Assembly (NCBI RefSeq): GCF_964340395.1 | Contig: NW_027554295.1 | Span: 1-62,000 of the forward strand | Origin: Glandiceps talaboti | Taxonomy: Eukaryota > Hemichordata > Enteropneusta > Spengelidae | Direction: 5' to 3' | Length of the DNA: 62,000 nucleotides | In this document: piece by piece, positions 20,067 to 29,402 of the stretch | Layout: each line of letters starts with the position of its first letter | Numbering within the stretch: position 1 is the stretch's first letter | Program-made: the position numbers and the translations under genes | Notes under the pieces: generated by a model | What the model was told of the DNA's origin: nothing | The model's input: only the letters and a program-made list of their open reading frames with translations | The model's database searches: none

Positions 20067-20813
20067 ATGATAAGTGTTCAAAAAAAAATTCCTTGTGTTT
20101 TCGTAACAAAGAGAGGGGCTATAGCTACACCTGAACTGAATACTAATGAACCACTCATAAATCCGAGTGAAAAGATAGACGGCAGTTGTTGTTTTGTGCA
20201 TGAATTCGAAAACGAACCATGGTTATGGGCTCGGCACATCAAGAGAAAAGAGAGGGAACCTGACGACTGGATGAGTGCACAAACACATAAACGTATTGGG
20301 TGGGTTCCTGTTTCTGAAGAAGCAAACTACCAGTGGCATTATAGTAGTGTTGACAAAGACTCGGGTTGTGGTTTGGTCTTGCAACCATTGAACGACAGTA
20401 TGTGTGAACTCACGACAGTACCCCTGGAAAAGTTACTGGGTCAGACAGTTGAGCTTGTGGGAACAAAGGTAAATGCCAATCCGTATCGACTGGGCAATGA
20501 AAAAAAACCTTTCCACTTCTTGGTTCCCCATGGTATATTTATATTAGACAAAATGCCAAAAGAATGTACATTGAGTGAAATGAAAGCATGGATGAATACA
20601 CAAGATATGGAAGGAGTTGTGTGGGATGGAAAATACAAGCTTCATCGCCATCATTTGGAAATGCAGTGGCCATTGAAAAAGAGTGGTGACACACGACTGA
20701 CAAAATGGCCAGTACGAGTGCATCATGTTACTTTTGGGCCACTACAAAAGTTAAATGGTCAATGTTTTAACAGTTTGAAAGAAGTCGACGAGTGGTATTG
20801 TACCCAGAGCTAA
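20067..20813 (+). CDS. ATP-dependent RNA ligase (nucleotidyltransferase)
   Basis: 248 aa from the ATG at 20067. Residues 36-39 are K-I-D-G, the motif I lysine that receives AMP. E129-L-V-G is placed like motif III, M-E-G-V-V (181-185) like motif IV, and K191 before a W-P pair like motif V. The length and the tryptophan-rich insert around residues 50-95 match a compact RNA-ligase family found in viruses and protists (Pfam DUF5565/Rnl5-like, from memory). The expected role is sealing of nicked RNA, perhaps tRNA repair. It lies tail to tail with DNA polymerase. Confidence 0.7.
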   Translation: MISVQKKIPCVFVTKRGAIATPELNTNEPLINPSEKIDGSCCFVHEFENEPWLWARHIKRKEREPDDWMSAQTHKRIGWVPVSEEANYQWHYSSVDKDSGCGLVLQPLNDSMCELTTVPLEKLLGQTVELVGTKVNANPYRLGNEKKPFHFLVPHGIFILDKMPKECTLSEMKAWMNTQDMEGVVWDGKYKLHRHHLEMQWPLKKSGDTRLTKWPVRVHHVTFGPLQKLNGQCFNSLKEVDEWYCTQS

Positions 20814-20834
20814 ATGTTTTGCATTTTTTTTCCA

Positions 20835-23800
20835 TCAAAAAATATGTGTGACTCTTTTCTCAAACATGTGAAATAAACGCTGTGCAATATCATTTCCTTG
20901 CTTCTGTGTGTGTAATTCTTGCAGTCTGTTCACCATTGTTGCAAACACATACACTCCCTTGCAGTGTACATCTGGGCAGTTAACGAGGTAGTAGGTTCTT
21001 CTGTCAGACATCGTCACATTGTATAACACGATCCTGTTCTCTGCTCGTACGATTTTATCAACACCGTATACATCGTGAAAGTTATACTGTCTATTGTTCC
21101 TGTCAATGGTAAGGACTCGACAATGCGAGCATTGGCTGAACTTTGCTAGTTTTGCTTCGAGAGACTCTAATGAGTCATCACCCTCAACGTCTTTGGCCCC
21201 TTGGCTTGTCATCTGTGTGGAGATTTGGAGAACAGCATTGAAATTGCGATGTAGATTTGTCATTGCTTTTACAGCAAGTTGTATGGTGGAGGTTGAAGCA
21301 ATACACAACACACCATAGAGGGTTTTGACAGTTGGCTGAAGCAGTTGTGCAATACCACCATGTGATTTGTTCTCTTCAACGAATGTCGTTTTCATGAGGC
21401 TGGCCAATTTCTGCACGTCCAAGGTATTGCCCGTGCAAAGTGCATAAAGAGGGTGCATGGGACCTTCTTTCAGTGTGTCCACGTAATACATGGAAGCAGG
21501 AACCTTGCCACAGATGTGACGATATTGTTCCTCGATCTTTTGTCTTGTACACTGGTCTGCATTTGGCAGAAGTTGTTTTAAAAACAATGTCATGTCTTGT
21601 CTGCCCGATACAATGCTGTTGAGGTTGTGAAGAATAAACGTTCCCATCTCATGTCGAATGCACTTAATTTTCTCTTTGTCAAGTATTTGTATCTGACTAA
21701 CACTGTCAATTGTTCTTTTGCACAGCACTTGATTGTTCATTCCCACCAAAACAAAGGTCTTTATACTTCCATTATCTTTGCATTCGACATGACCTAGATC
21801 AACCCATGTTCCTTTCTGCATATCATCCAAAGTGTACACTTGCCATTGCGATGATTCAGACAAAGTTTCTGGATGCTTAACAGAAACAAACTGTGTCACT
21901 GTGAATTTGACAAGTACGTGGCCTTGGAAAAGCAAGGCAAACAACTGGTCTTCCATTACTTTAATCAGAGGTGGTGCGTTTTTACTTTTTGATCGAAACC
22001 CTTTCACTATGACTTTGTGTCCACCCATTGCCCCTTCGTTTCTAATGCACATGGCATAGCGCTGCTTCATACCCGTACAAACGGTTATCTTAGCTCGCCC
22101 CTGTGACTCAAATAGAATATGTTTGTCAGTGGCATTACTCAATTTCAGTTGTTCTGTTAGTGCATGCTTGTAGTGGTCACCTAGTGCCGTGATGAGGCAA
22201 TTCCATTCTTTTGGTGTAAGCTCGTGATCTGGAGTGAGTTGGGTCATGAGTGAATCGGTCAGACCACACAGAACTTTAGGGTTAGTTTTTGAACTGAGCA
22301 AGGGATGTTGGAATTGCAAAGCAGCATGTTGTACCGTTGTCAACATATGTCGTCCCACAGCAGTTATAGCAAGGGCAATGTGTTCGCGTGAAAACAACCC
22401 AGAAAGAAAATTCATGCCATAGGCTCCATTGACAAGTAACTTACGTGCCTTCTGTTGACAGTCGTACCAGGGATTCGAACAACTCAATTTCTGATATTCG
22501 TTACGCTGGTGCATCAGCTCTGCCAATACCTCTGGTAGCAGGCCCTGTCTCACAGACGAAAGAACAAAACAACTACCATCTGCAACAACTTGATGCAGTG
22601 GCTGACATGTCTCGTTTTTTTCCAGTATGAAAGTTGTCACATCGATGTTGAAGGTAAGAATGATTGTGCCATACATGCTCTTGAAATCTCTAATTTCAAC
22701 ATCGCCCAAGTGTAAACCTTGTAAAGGTCGAAGGAAAAGACCTCCTCTTGGACTCACGTCATCATTATCGCAATCGTCATGGACAGTGGCTTTGCGTTTG
22801 ACCCCACGTTCACTCTGAGGAAGCGAGAATACGAAATCCCTTTCCTTGGCCTTTCGACACATAACCGAATGGAAGAAATGACTGTGTATTACGAGAGACA
22901 CATCTGCATCTGTGAAGCTAACGAAAACATTGGCAGCTTCACAAACGGCTAGATAAGCATGAAGCATGTTTTTCGTAAAAACATGTTCACAAAGACTCTC
23001 CATGGATTCTGTTCCTTCCTTTCTCACATCGATAATCCCAATGCCAACCCCTTCACGTTGGATTCCTTTCCATGATCTGTGTCGTTTGTCACGCACCAAC
23101 AACAGTTCAGACAACTTGTGACAGGACAAAATGTTTTTCAGGAGAGAATGTCCACACAAGAAATCATACTTGCATTCACACACAAACCTTTGTACTTTGT
23201 CCATTTCATTTGTCAAGGAATAACGACACGTTCTAAGTTCTTGAAATTCATCTTTTGACGACTGTTGAATACAAGATATGATGATGTCATGAGTGTCCAC
23301 ATCGACGCATAGCACATTTAAAGGTGGTGGAGGCAATTGTGGTGGTATTGCTAATTCAACAAAGTCACGACCCTTGACAGTGGCATGACAATGGGGTCGC
23401 CCACATAAAGACTGACAATGACAGAAGCCATTCCAACCACGAAAGGCAAGGGTGTGCCAACCTGCACCACATAGTTTCAAGTTGCTAGCCACGTCCAAAT
23501 TGCCATAATGTGGACTATCGTCAGCAGCAATCAAGAGTCGGTCAGCATGAATACACTGTCTCAATATCTCTTTTGTCTGAACAACAACTTTTCGACAGCT
23601 TGTTTCAATGAAAAAGAAATGCTGTTTGTTGGGAGAGAAGTAGTCTCCAAGGGTTTTAGAGGTCGAACCAAACTTATAGAGAGAGGAATGCACTTGTAGA
23701 CCATTTGTTATTACTGCCACAACGTCTTCTATGTCCAGTGATATACCAAGTTTTGGTTTGAAATACAGGCGATAGAAAGGGTCACAAATGTCAATGATCA

Positions 23801-23909
23801 CATCTTCCCCTGTTTTTGTCTTTGCAAACAAAGTACAGAGGTCTGGAGACTGGGTGCGTTCCTTCACTTCTAGCTTCAACAAATACACTGATTCTCTGTA
23901 GATGGTCAT
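20835..23909 (-). CDS. Family B DNA polymerase catalytic subunit
   Basis: 1024 aa from the ATG at 23909. The frame is open to 24089, but a TATA-like TATATATAA (about 23943-23952) lies between, making 23909 the better start. Exonuclease motif I appears as V-D-V-D-T (about residue 200), with a possible Exo II around Y-D-F-L. Polymerase motif A is D-F-K-S-M-Y-G (about 407), motif B is K-x6-N-G-A-Y-G (about 490) and motif C is C-G-L-T-D-S (about 551). Motif C normally has Asp where Leu is found here; the second Asp, the metal ligand, is kept. It replicates the viral genome. Its length is near the family's usual 1000-1200. Confidence 0.85.
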   Translation of the reverse strand: MTIYRESVYLLKLEVKERTQSPDLCTLFAKTKTGEDVIIDICDPFYRLYFKPKLGISLDIEDVVAVITNGLQVHSSLYKFGSTSKTLGDYFSPNKQHFFFIETSCRKVVVQTKEILRQCIHADRLLIAADDSPHYGNLDVASNLKLCGAGWHTLAFRGWNGFCHCQSLCGRPHCHATVKGRDFVELAIPPQLPPPPLNVLCVDVDTHDIIISCIQQSSKDEFQELRTCRYSLTNEMDKVQRFVCECKYDFLCGHSLLKNILSCHKLSELLLVRDKRHRSWKGIQREGVGIGIIDVRKEGTESMESLCEHVFTKNMLHAYLAVCEAANVFVSFTDADVSLVIHSHFFHSVMCRKAKERDFVFSLPQSERGVKRKATVHDDCDNDDVSPRGGLFLRPLQGLHLGDVEIRDFKSMYGTIILTFNIDVTTFILEKNETCQPLHQVVADGSCFVLSSVRQGLLPEVLAELMHQRNEYQKLSCSNPWYDCQQKARKLLVNGAYGMNFLSGLFSREHIALAITAVGRHMLTTVQHAALQFQHPLLSSKTNPKVLCGLTDSLMTQLTPDHELTPKEWNCLITALGDHYKHALTEQLKLSNATDKHILFESQGRAKITVCTGMKQRYAMCIRNEGAMGGHKVIVKGFRSKSKNAPPLIKVMEDQLFALLFQGHVLVKFTVTQFVSVKHPETLSESSQWQVYTLDDMQKGTWVDLGHVECKDNGSIKTFVLVGMNNQVLCKRTIDSVSQIQILDKEKIKCIRHEMGTFILHNLNSIVSGRQDMTLFLKQLLPNADQCTRQKIEEQYRHICGKVPASMYYVDTLKEGPMHPLYALCTGNTLDVQKLASLMKTTFVEENKSHGGIAQLLQPTVKTLYGVLCIASTSTIQLAVKAMTNLHRNFNAVLQISTQMTSQGAKDVEGDDSLESLEAKLAKFSQCSHCRVLTIDRNNRQYNFHDVYGVDKIVRAENRIVLYNVTMSDRRTYYLVNCPDVHCKGVYVFATMVNRLQELHTQKQGNDIAQRLFHMFEKRVTHIF

Positions 23910-23942
23910 TGTGAGACTGAATAAATCTTTCACAGACCTTTC

Positions 23943-23952
23943 ATATATATAA
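23943..23952 (-). promoter_or_regulatory. TATA box of the DNA polymerase gene
   Basis: A TATATATA run about 35 nt upstream of the polymerase ATG at 23909. It supports that start over the longer open frame reaching 24089. Confidence 0.55.
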
Positions 23953-24081
23953 TATGGTATGGCCCCTAGAACATGATAAGAAAAAACTACCTCGAACGTG
24001 ACAACACTTACGACAAAATGCAATAACAATAAAAAATGTTTGTTTTTTTTCGAACAAGAGTTCACTTTATTTAAAATAACA

Positions 24082-24602
24082 CTACACATATGACTGCTTT
24101 GCTTCTTTCTTTCGTGCTCTGACTTGCCTTGTGTTTGCTTTCTTCATTGACATCTTATGCATCAAAGTAGCATAAAATATTACTCTTTGATTAGACTCTT
24201 TTATGGCTCTGCTCAAACTCTGCTCGAGGTTTTCTATTACGTGATCATATCCAAGTACTTCTAGCACCAAGTCAATGCATTTGTCCAAGTCTTTCTTCTC
24301 TTTGCTATGGTGTACCCGTCTCCTTTTGTACTCTGCAAGTTGGTTTCGATAAAAAATGTATGTGTCTCGCATCTCTGTGCAAAACCCAAGATTATGGTGT
24401 GTGGAAGGTTGACATGGTATTGGTGGCTCGTTCACTATTACCTGTGGGATTGGAGACAAAACAGAAAAGAAATCCTAAATATCTAAATCTATCAAAACAA
24501 ATTAGTGTGAAGTGGTATGTGATAATCACACAACAAACTTACTGATATACCATCATTTTCACTAAGTTCATCTACAACTGATGGTTCAGAATAAGAAGCC
24601 AT
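24082..24602 (-). CDS. Small spliced gene, basic helical protein of unknown function
   Basis: Exon 1 (24602-24543, 20 codons) starts at an ATG and stops at a GTAAGT donor. Exon 2 (24441-24082, 119 codons plus stop) begins after a CCCACAG acceptor. Both junctions are phase 0, giving 139 aa with a 101-nt intron. Without splicing neither piece has a good start: exon 2 is preceded only by a TTG. The C-terminal half is helical and very basic (Lys and Arg near the end), which suggests a nucleic-acid or nuclear-targeting role. No family recognised. Confidence 0.65.
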
Positions 24603-24696
24603 GGCAAGTTGTTTCTTCCAAAACACACTGAGTAACTGATCGATAGCAGATGATAACACAACATAAATACCTTAGTTATTTCACGTGAAAAAAGTC

Positions 24697-26004
24697 TTAC
24701 ATCACATGGTCTAACAAAAAACTTGATTCATTGTCGATGTTGCAGCTGTCATCGTCGTCATCATCATCATCATCATCGTTGTCTGTTGTTGATGCCAAAT
24801 TCAGCGATATGTGTGTCATTCCTTTTGATTTTTTGGATTTAGGTTTTTTGGATTTCCTTTCTGAACATAGAACCGTGTGCTTTCTCTCTCTGTTCCTAAG
24901 CAAGACCTCACCTGCAAAGTATCTGTCCATGTCCAATACTTTGTCTGGATGTGTGACTGAAATTGCTTTGGCAGTACACTTTGTTAATTCTACCAAAACA
25001 ACACCGAGTATTGCACTGGCAACCAAAGCAATACCATAGGCTAACAAGTTATTTTCTGTGCTACTTTGACCAAACTGGGAAGTCGAATCGCCCTTATAAA
25101 TATTATACAAGAGCGCAGGTCCCATCCACTGTGACAAGTCAAAAAGACGTCCCATGTTAGAATTTGTAAAGTTGAGCGGTTCGGTGTCAAAATAACAGGG
25201 AAAGTATTCCATGACAACAGACTCTGGATGTGTCGTTGTCACCAGTATGTCACCAGTGCATTTGTCGCATTTCACTGTAGCATTTGTGATGTTGGTTACT
25301 TGAACGTTCATCAAATTGAGATTTTCATCGGGTGACATACTCGCCAAGTAAATCAAAACAGGACGTGTCCCCATTTCTTCACCAGGACTGTCGAATGTGT
25401 ACATTGACACGTTTCTGATAGAGATGTTAGACAGGGTTCTCAATGCTGTTGCTAATACCACTGGTGACTCCGTTCTGTGCCAACTGTCGTGTTTTGTTTC
25501 AAGAGAAGCCATGCATTCTGTGTTATTAATTGTCAGGTCACGAACTGACACATCATCACCCCTAATGACAAATAAACCACATGCAGGGCCTCTAGAAAAA
25601 TAGGCTTCTTCCCCAAAGTCACCAACATCATTGTGATTGTCATTTGTTCCTTTTCTTTGCAAAAGGGGTTCGACAACACGTATGGTAGGCAAATTCTCAC
25701 ATCCTGGTGATACAGACACGTTTTCTTCCAATTCTATGAGTGACCCCCCTCTAAACGTAATGGGTTCTGTATCGTCTGGACATGTGCATTTCAGTTCTTT
25801 ATCAAAGTTGTCACAGTTTACAAGAGTGTTAGGAATGATGAAATATTCACTAGGTGACAACTCTGTGTTTGTTTGTTCACATAATGTTGTTAATTCGTCA
25901 ATGGTTCCCACACATTTTTTGTAGTCTCTTGTGCATTTCAATGAGTTTATTGTTGTGTGTGCACCGAAGAGAAAAAGGATGACCACAATAGAAGACAAGT
26001 GCAT
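24697..26004 (-). CDS. Type I membrane glycoprotein with possible beta-helix ectodomain and poly-Asp tail
   Basis: 435 aa. It has a signal peptide (residues 1-21), many N-x-S/T sites and cysteines, and a membrane helix at about residues 316-338. The cytoplasmic tail contains a basic patch and a run of about 11 Asp residues. In the middle of the ectodomain, segments such as V-S-V-R-D-L-T-I-N-N and I-S-I-R-N-V-S-M recur at regular spacing, as in right-handed parallel beta-helices. It is likely an envelope glycoprotein. The beta-helix idea is inference from the strand periodicity. Confidence 0.7.
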   Translation of the reverse strand: MHLSSIVVILFLFGAHTTINSLKCTRDYKKCVGTIDELTTLCEQTNTELSPSEYFIIPNTLVNCDNFDKELKCTCPDDTEPITFRGGSLIELEENVSVSPGCENLPTIRVVEPLLQRKGTNDNHNDVGDFGEEAYFSRGPACGLFVIRGDDVSVRDLTINNTECMASLETKHDSWHRTESPVVLATALRTLSNISIRNVSMYTFDSPGEEMGTRPVLIYLASMSPDENLNLMNVQVTNITNATVKCDKCTGDILVTTTHPESVVMEYFPCYFDTEPLNFTNSNMGRLFDLSQWMGPALLYNIYKGDSTSQFGQSSTENNLLAYGIALVASAILGVVLVELTKCTAKAISVTHPDKVLDMDRYFAGEVLLRNRERKHTVLCSERKSKKPKSKKSKGMTHISLNLASTTDNDDDDDDDDDDSCNIDNESSFLLDHVM

Positions 26005-26093
26005 TGCATTGCATTAATGTTTATTGTTTTGCATATACTCATTTATACGTACTCTTTTGAGCATACACATACATGCCTGTGTGACCAAGCTCT

Positions 26094-26618
26094 TTAGACG
26101 TCACAAGTCGTTCCACATGTGCACTTGATGTGAGTTCCATTCCAAAAGGATGCATAACTTCCACAAGTGTTCCAACACACTTGTGTAGGACACAACATTG
26201 AAGGAACGAGTTTGTTCTTGTGCTGCAGTGCATGCACACAAATACCTTCCTTTTGATCATAGATGTAAGCACAGTGGTTCCCCAGGAACATACACCCTCT
26301 GTCTTGGACGACAGTAATGGTCTTTTCGGTATTTGGAGGTCTCATGCCTCTACAACGAAAGAGGGACAGTGGTTTGTCACACCTGTTCTGTGAATTACAC
26401 GAAATCCAATAGAGTCCATGACTGTATTGTAGACATGCATTGTCGCCAACTGATGAATGAATACATGACTCTGGATACAGTATAGGTGACATTAAGTAGT
26501 CTTTGGAACCAACATACAGGTTTCCAATGATTACGATAGGACTTACATCTGTCTCTGATCCACATACGACAACAAAGACATATAATGCAAACAGGATTTG
26601 TAGCATTCCTCGGACCAT
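26094..26618 (-). CDS. Secreted Cys-rich protein, unknown function
   Basis: 174 aa from the ATG at 26618. A hydrophobic signal peptide (about residues 5-20) is followed by about 14 cysteines and no membrane helix. The C-terminus has tightly spaced cysteines (C-T-C-G-T-T-C). It diverges from the membrane-protein gene at 26731, and the two share a 112-nt promoter region. No family recognised. Confidence 0.7.
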   Translation of the reverse strand: MVRGMLQILFALYVFVVVCGSETDVSPIVIIGNLYVGSKDYLMSPILYPESCIHSSVGDNACLQYSHGLYWISCNSQNRCDKPLSLFRCRGMRPPNTEKTITVVQDRGCMFLGNHCAYIYDQKEGICVHALQHKNKLVPSMLCPTQVCWNTCGSYASFWNGTHIKCTCGTTCDV

Positions 26619-26730
26619 TGCACTCGTGAGTTTTTATCCAATAGAAATCTAGCAACGTATATAGTCATTCAAAGACATTCTTGCAAGGTCTATATAAACG
26701 AAGAGAAAATGTGTTAACGTCACATGATCA
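26619..26730. promoter_or_regulatory. Divergent promoter with TATA boxes on both strands
   Basis: TATATAAA at 26691-26698 faces the plus-strand gene at 26731, and a reverse TATATAC near 26656-26662 faces the minus-strand gene starting at 26618. Confidence 0.6.
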
Positions 26731-27315
26731 ATGGATGAGGAGGAAGCCTCCATATTGTTTTCACGCGATATTAGCCATTTTGAGCAATCAAACAAGACCT
26801 TGTTATGTTTGTCATTTCTCGTTGGATGTATTTTTATTGCTCTGGTAGCTGCAGTGCCTTATTACACTCCTGTCCATGTCGTATTCACTTGCAATCGATA
26901 CAATCAAGAGATCGAAAAACACATTGTCTACGATCATAACAATAACAGTGTGAGTTGGTTTACAGAAGGAAAGTCTCATCTTAAAGCATTCGAAATAACG
27001 TCAGAGTATATTGATTTACAAAACTGTCGAATTGATGTAGTATCTGATTGGAGAATAGTGCACGTGACCCAATGTTTAAATTCCACTGCCACAAGCTGTT
27101 TCATCTGTCTGAATGATGTGACCATCTCTCTTTCAAATAACCTGTCACTGTATTTGTATATAAGATGTGATGCCAGTGACTTCAGATGGCCTATTCGACT
27201 GAAATCGGACCAATTCTTGTCCAGTCCAATTTTTTACGTGCAGAATGATGAGTACATGAGTTTTAGTGATGCAAATGTATCCGATACAAGACGTTATGTT
27301 ATATTCAACAACTGA
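26731..27315 (+). CDS. Type II membrane glycoprotein, unknown function
   Basis: 194 aa. A cytoplasmic N-terminus of about 22 acidic residues precedes a single hydrophobic helix (about residues 24-44). The C-terminal ectodomain has cysteines and several N-x-S/T sites, so the topology is type II. The last 22 nt overlap the end of the convergent gene at 27294-27935. Function unknown. Confidence 0.7.
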   Translation: MDEEEASILFSRDISHFEQSNKTLLCLSFLVGCIFIALVAAVPYYTPVHVVFTCNRYNQEIEKHIVYDHNNNSVSWFTEGKSHLKAFEITSEYIDLQNCRIDVVSDWRIVHVTQCLNSTATSCFICLNDVTISLSNNLSLYLYIRCDASDFRWPIRLKSDQFLSSPIFYVQNDEYMSFSDANVSDTRRYVIFNN

Positions 27316-27935
27316 GGTTCATTTGCTTCCAGCCAGCAGTTCAGTATGAATTCAGTCATTTCTTGGGGTGACGTGCCACTTGTCAAATTTACATCAACTA
27401 TTTTTTCCATATTGATAATAAGCCAGGACAAGTGTAGCAATCGCATTAGACGACTGGTAACACTGACTGTTTTGACATGAGATTCATGCAATGACTGAAA
27501 CTGTTGTAGAAACGATTCAAAGGATGTGTACTCTAACCATTGCAATGCATTCATGTTTTGCCAAAAACTTATTGGGTCTGGAAGTGCTATGAGGTTTTCT
27601 ATGTTAGACGTTCTTTCACCTGTCCACATGCACAAGGGTACTTCATTTGCACTTGTCCTCGAGTTTGCATTTGCATTTGCATATGCGAACACGTGTGTTT
27701 CCAGTAAATGGTACAGCTGCTGTTGTTGGACGTCTTTGGAGAACCATCGCTGATGTATGTCTTGAGCATGGTAATTGGTCGTCTGCTCAAAGTTGTCCTT
27801 CATAGAGAGATATCGAACCACGTCTTCCTTTGTCACATCACCGTTATTGCATTCTCTTTGAAACTGTGAGTCTTTCAAATACCCATCGCGGAGGGTGAGG
27901 TATTCATTTAAAGTCTGACCATCCATGGTTATCAT
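27294..27935 (-). CDS. Protein of unknown function (about 213 aa)
   Basis: The frame starts at the ATG at 27935, with a second ATG at 27926. It is helical and soluble in appearance, with no signal peptide. Its 5' end overlaps the start of the divergent gene at 27925 by about 11 nt and its 3' end overlaps the 26731-27315 gene, so transcription units are packed without spacers. No family recognised. Confidence 0.65.
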   Translation of the reverse strand: MITMDGQTLNEYLTLRDGYLKDSQFQRECNNGDVTKEDVVRYLSMKDNFEQTTNYHAQDIHQRWFSKDVQQQQLYHLLETHVFAYANANANSRTSANEVPLCMWTGERTSNIENLIALPDPISFWQNMNALQWLEYTSFESFLQQFQSLHESHVKTVSVTSRLMRLLHLSWLIINMEKIVDVNLTSGTSPQEMTEFILNCWLEANEPQLLNIT

Positions 27936-28773
27936 GGGAGAAAGAAACCAACGTTATTGCAATAATTCACTTGCCTACTACATAGTTCAATACGACAAAG
28001 TAGAAGCAGAGTATCACACTCACTGTGCCATGTCCGACATCACACAGTATGTTGAAAGAGCTCTCGACCTGTTCATTCAGGGACCTTTTTTGGTCCAGAA
28101 GGAGGGCAAATTACACCTTGCTTGGCCACGCGATAATTTTGTCACGAGTGATTCTGTATTGTTGCCTGCAGAGACCGATAACTCTAGCTGTGGGTATGCT
28201 CCATACAAACTGATCAAGCTGATAGTGTGCAAGCGCCTTGAAGACCTTCGCTTGAAAGCTGCCATAGTGAGTAGGTTCAAGACGAGGTCAGATCGTGTAG
28301 GTTGTCAAGCAGTACGTGTAATTTTCGAACGCCTTTTCGTGGAACAGTATCCCAGCATGCACTGTGTGTTTTTCTCTGTCTTAGAAAGTCTGGATAATGC
28401 TGCAATGAGACGCAATGTGTATGCTTTTGCAAAGAAGCTCCAGATGGCATGTGATGACTACAGACACCAGTCGTCTGTGGTTAACAGGATGATCGGGACT
28501 ATTTGGCTGAAAAACAGTCAGGAAGATCATTTCGTGAAAAATTTGAGAAAGGGTCATGGTATTTACGTTCGATGTATAGGCATCTCAAACCAAGTAATCA
28601 GAGTGCAAGACAAGTGGAATTACACATGGAAAGACTGCACCATCATTTTGTCTACAGGTAAAAAAGAATACGAACGAGTGGACGAAAGAATACGCTGGTT
28701 GTCAACTGCCTTTGTCAATTGCCCAGTAAACAGCTTGCCAGAAAACGTTCTCAGTATACTGTCATCAGCATGA
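27925..28773 (+). CDS. Protein of unknown function, upstream of the capsid protease block
   Basis: 282 aa from the ATG at 27925 (or the one at 27934). It is soluble and of mixed composition, with no motif I can name. Its stop codon overlaps the next ATG (28770) as ATGA, so it is in close order with the 204-aa gene and then the protease/scaffold gene. In herpesviruses, capsid and packaging genes often cluster this way, so a capsid-assembly role is possible but unsupported. Confidence 0.7.
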   Translation: MVIMGERNQRYCNNSLAYYIVQYDKVEAEYHTHCAMSDITQYVERALDLFIQGPFLVQKEGKLHLAWPRDNFVTSDSVLLPAETDNSSCGYAPYKLIKLIVCKRLEDLRLKAAIVSRFKTRSDRVGCQAVRVIFERLFVEQYPSMHCVFFSVLESLDNAAMRRNVYAFAKKLQMACDDYRHQSSVVNRMIGTIWLKNSQEDHFVKNLRKGHGIYVRCIGISNQVIRVQDKWNYTWKDCTIILSTGKKEYERVDERIRWLSTAFVNCPVNSLPENVLSILSSA

Positions 28774-29384
28774 ACAGCTGCAACATATGGGACATAGTTT
28801 CCACTGTCGACATAGAAATGATTCTACTAAACAGTCCTATCGATCTGTGCTGTTGTATCAATTTGTCTGGCCTGGTAGGCCAGGTCATTTTCTCCTCTAG
28901 TCCTACTTGCCAATGTACAATAGCCCAAATGAAATTGCCCAATGATGATCCTTCGTTTTGTCAACCACAACTAATGGGTCATGCAACACTTCATATGATA
29001 GCAGATATGATAGCACCGTTTTCAAGTGATGTGACAATTGAGGAAAACAGTTTTGTTTTCAACAATGTTGTTCATCTCAGCCACGACGTGTTCTCTCTCA
29101 TACTGAAATCACCATGTTTGAGTGCTGTGTGCAACCTACAACAGAGGACCTTCACAGTTACACAACACACAAAGATAGACATGACTGTGAGGTATGAAGA
29201 TTTACAAAAAGACATTTTACTTTCCAAAACATTGTCACTTCTTGCCCATGATGCCCTAAGACGTAAAGAAAAGTGCAGGAAACACTGTCGTCGAATACAC
29301 CCTTACAGAAAAAAAGATATACTCTTAAGAAATGTAGAAAGCACACGTGCTATTTACGGAAGAGAGTTATCAAGAATAAAATAG
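28770..29384 (+). CDS. Protein of unknown function with basic C-terminus
   Basis: 204 aa from the ATG at 28770, which overlaps the previous stop. The frame is open upstream, but only through a TTG. The N-terminal part is Cys-rich and hydrophobic. The last about 50 residues are strongly basic (K-C-R-K-H-C-R-R). It ends in AAAATAA just before the protease/scaffold gene. Function unknown. Confidence 0.65.
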   Translation: MNSCNIWDIVSTVDIEMILLNSPIDLCCCINLSGLVGQVIFSSSPTCQCTIAQMKLPNDDPSFCQPQLMGHATLHMIADMIAPFSSDVTIEENSFVFNNVVHLSHDVFSLILKSPCLSAVCNLQQRTFTVTQHTKIDMTVRYEDLQKDILLSKTLSLLAHDALRRKEKCRKHCRRIHPYRKKDILLRNVESTRAIYGRELSRIK

Positions 29385-29402
29385 TTTTTATTGGTTACAA
29401 AA

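Noticed and set aside
20835-24089. Longer polymerase frame starting at 24089 with a hydrophobic N-terminus
   Set aside because: The extension would place a signal-like segment on a nuclear enzyme and lies upstream of the TATA box; the ATG at 23909 is better placed.
24731-25039. Plus-strand frame with a poly-serine run
   Set aside because: It is the reverse of the poly-Asp tail codons of the membrane glycoprotein gene on the minus strand.
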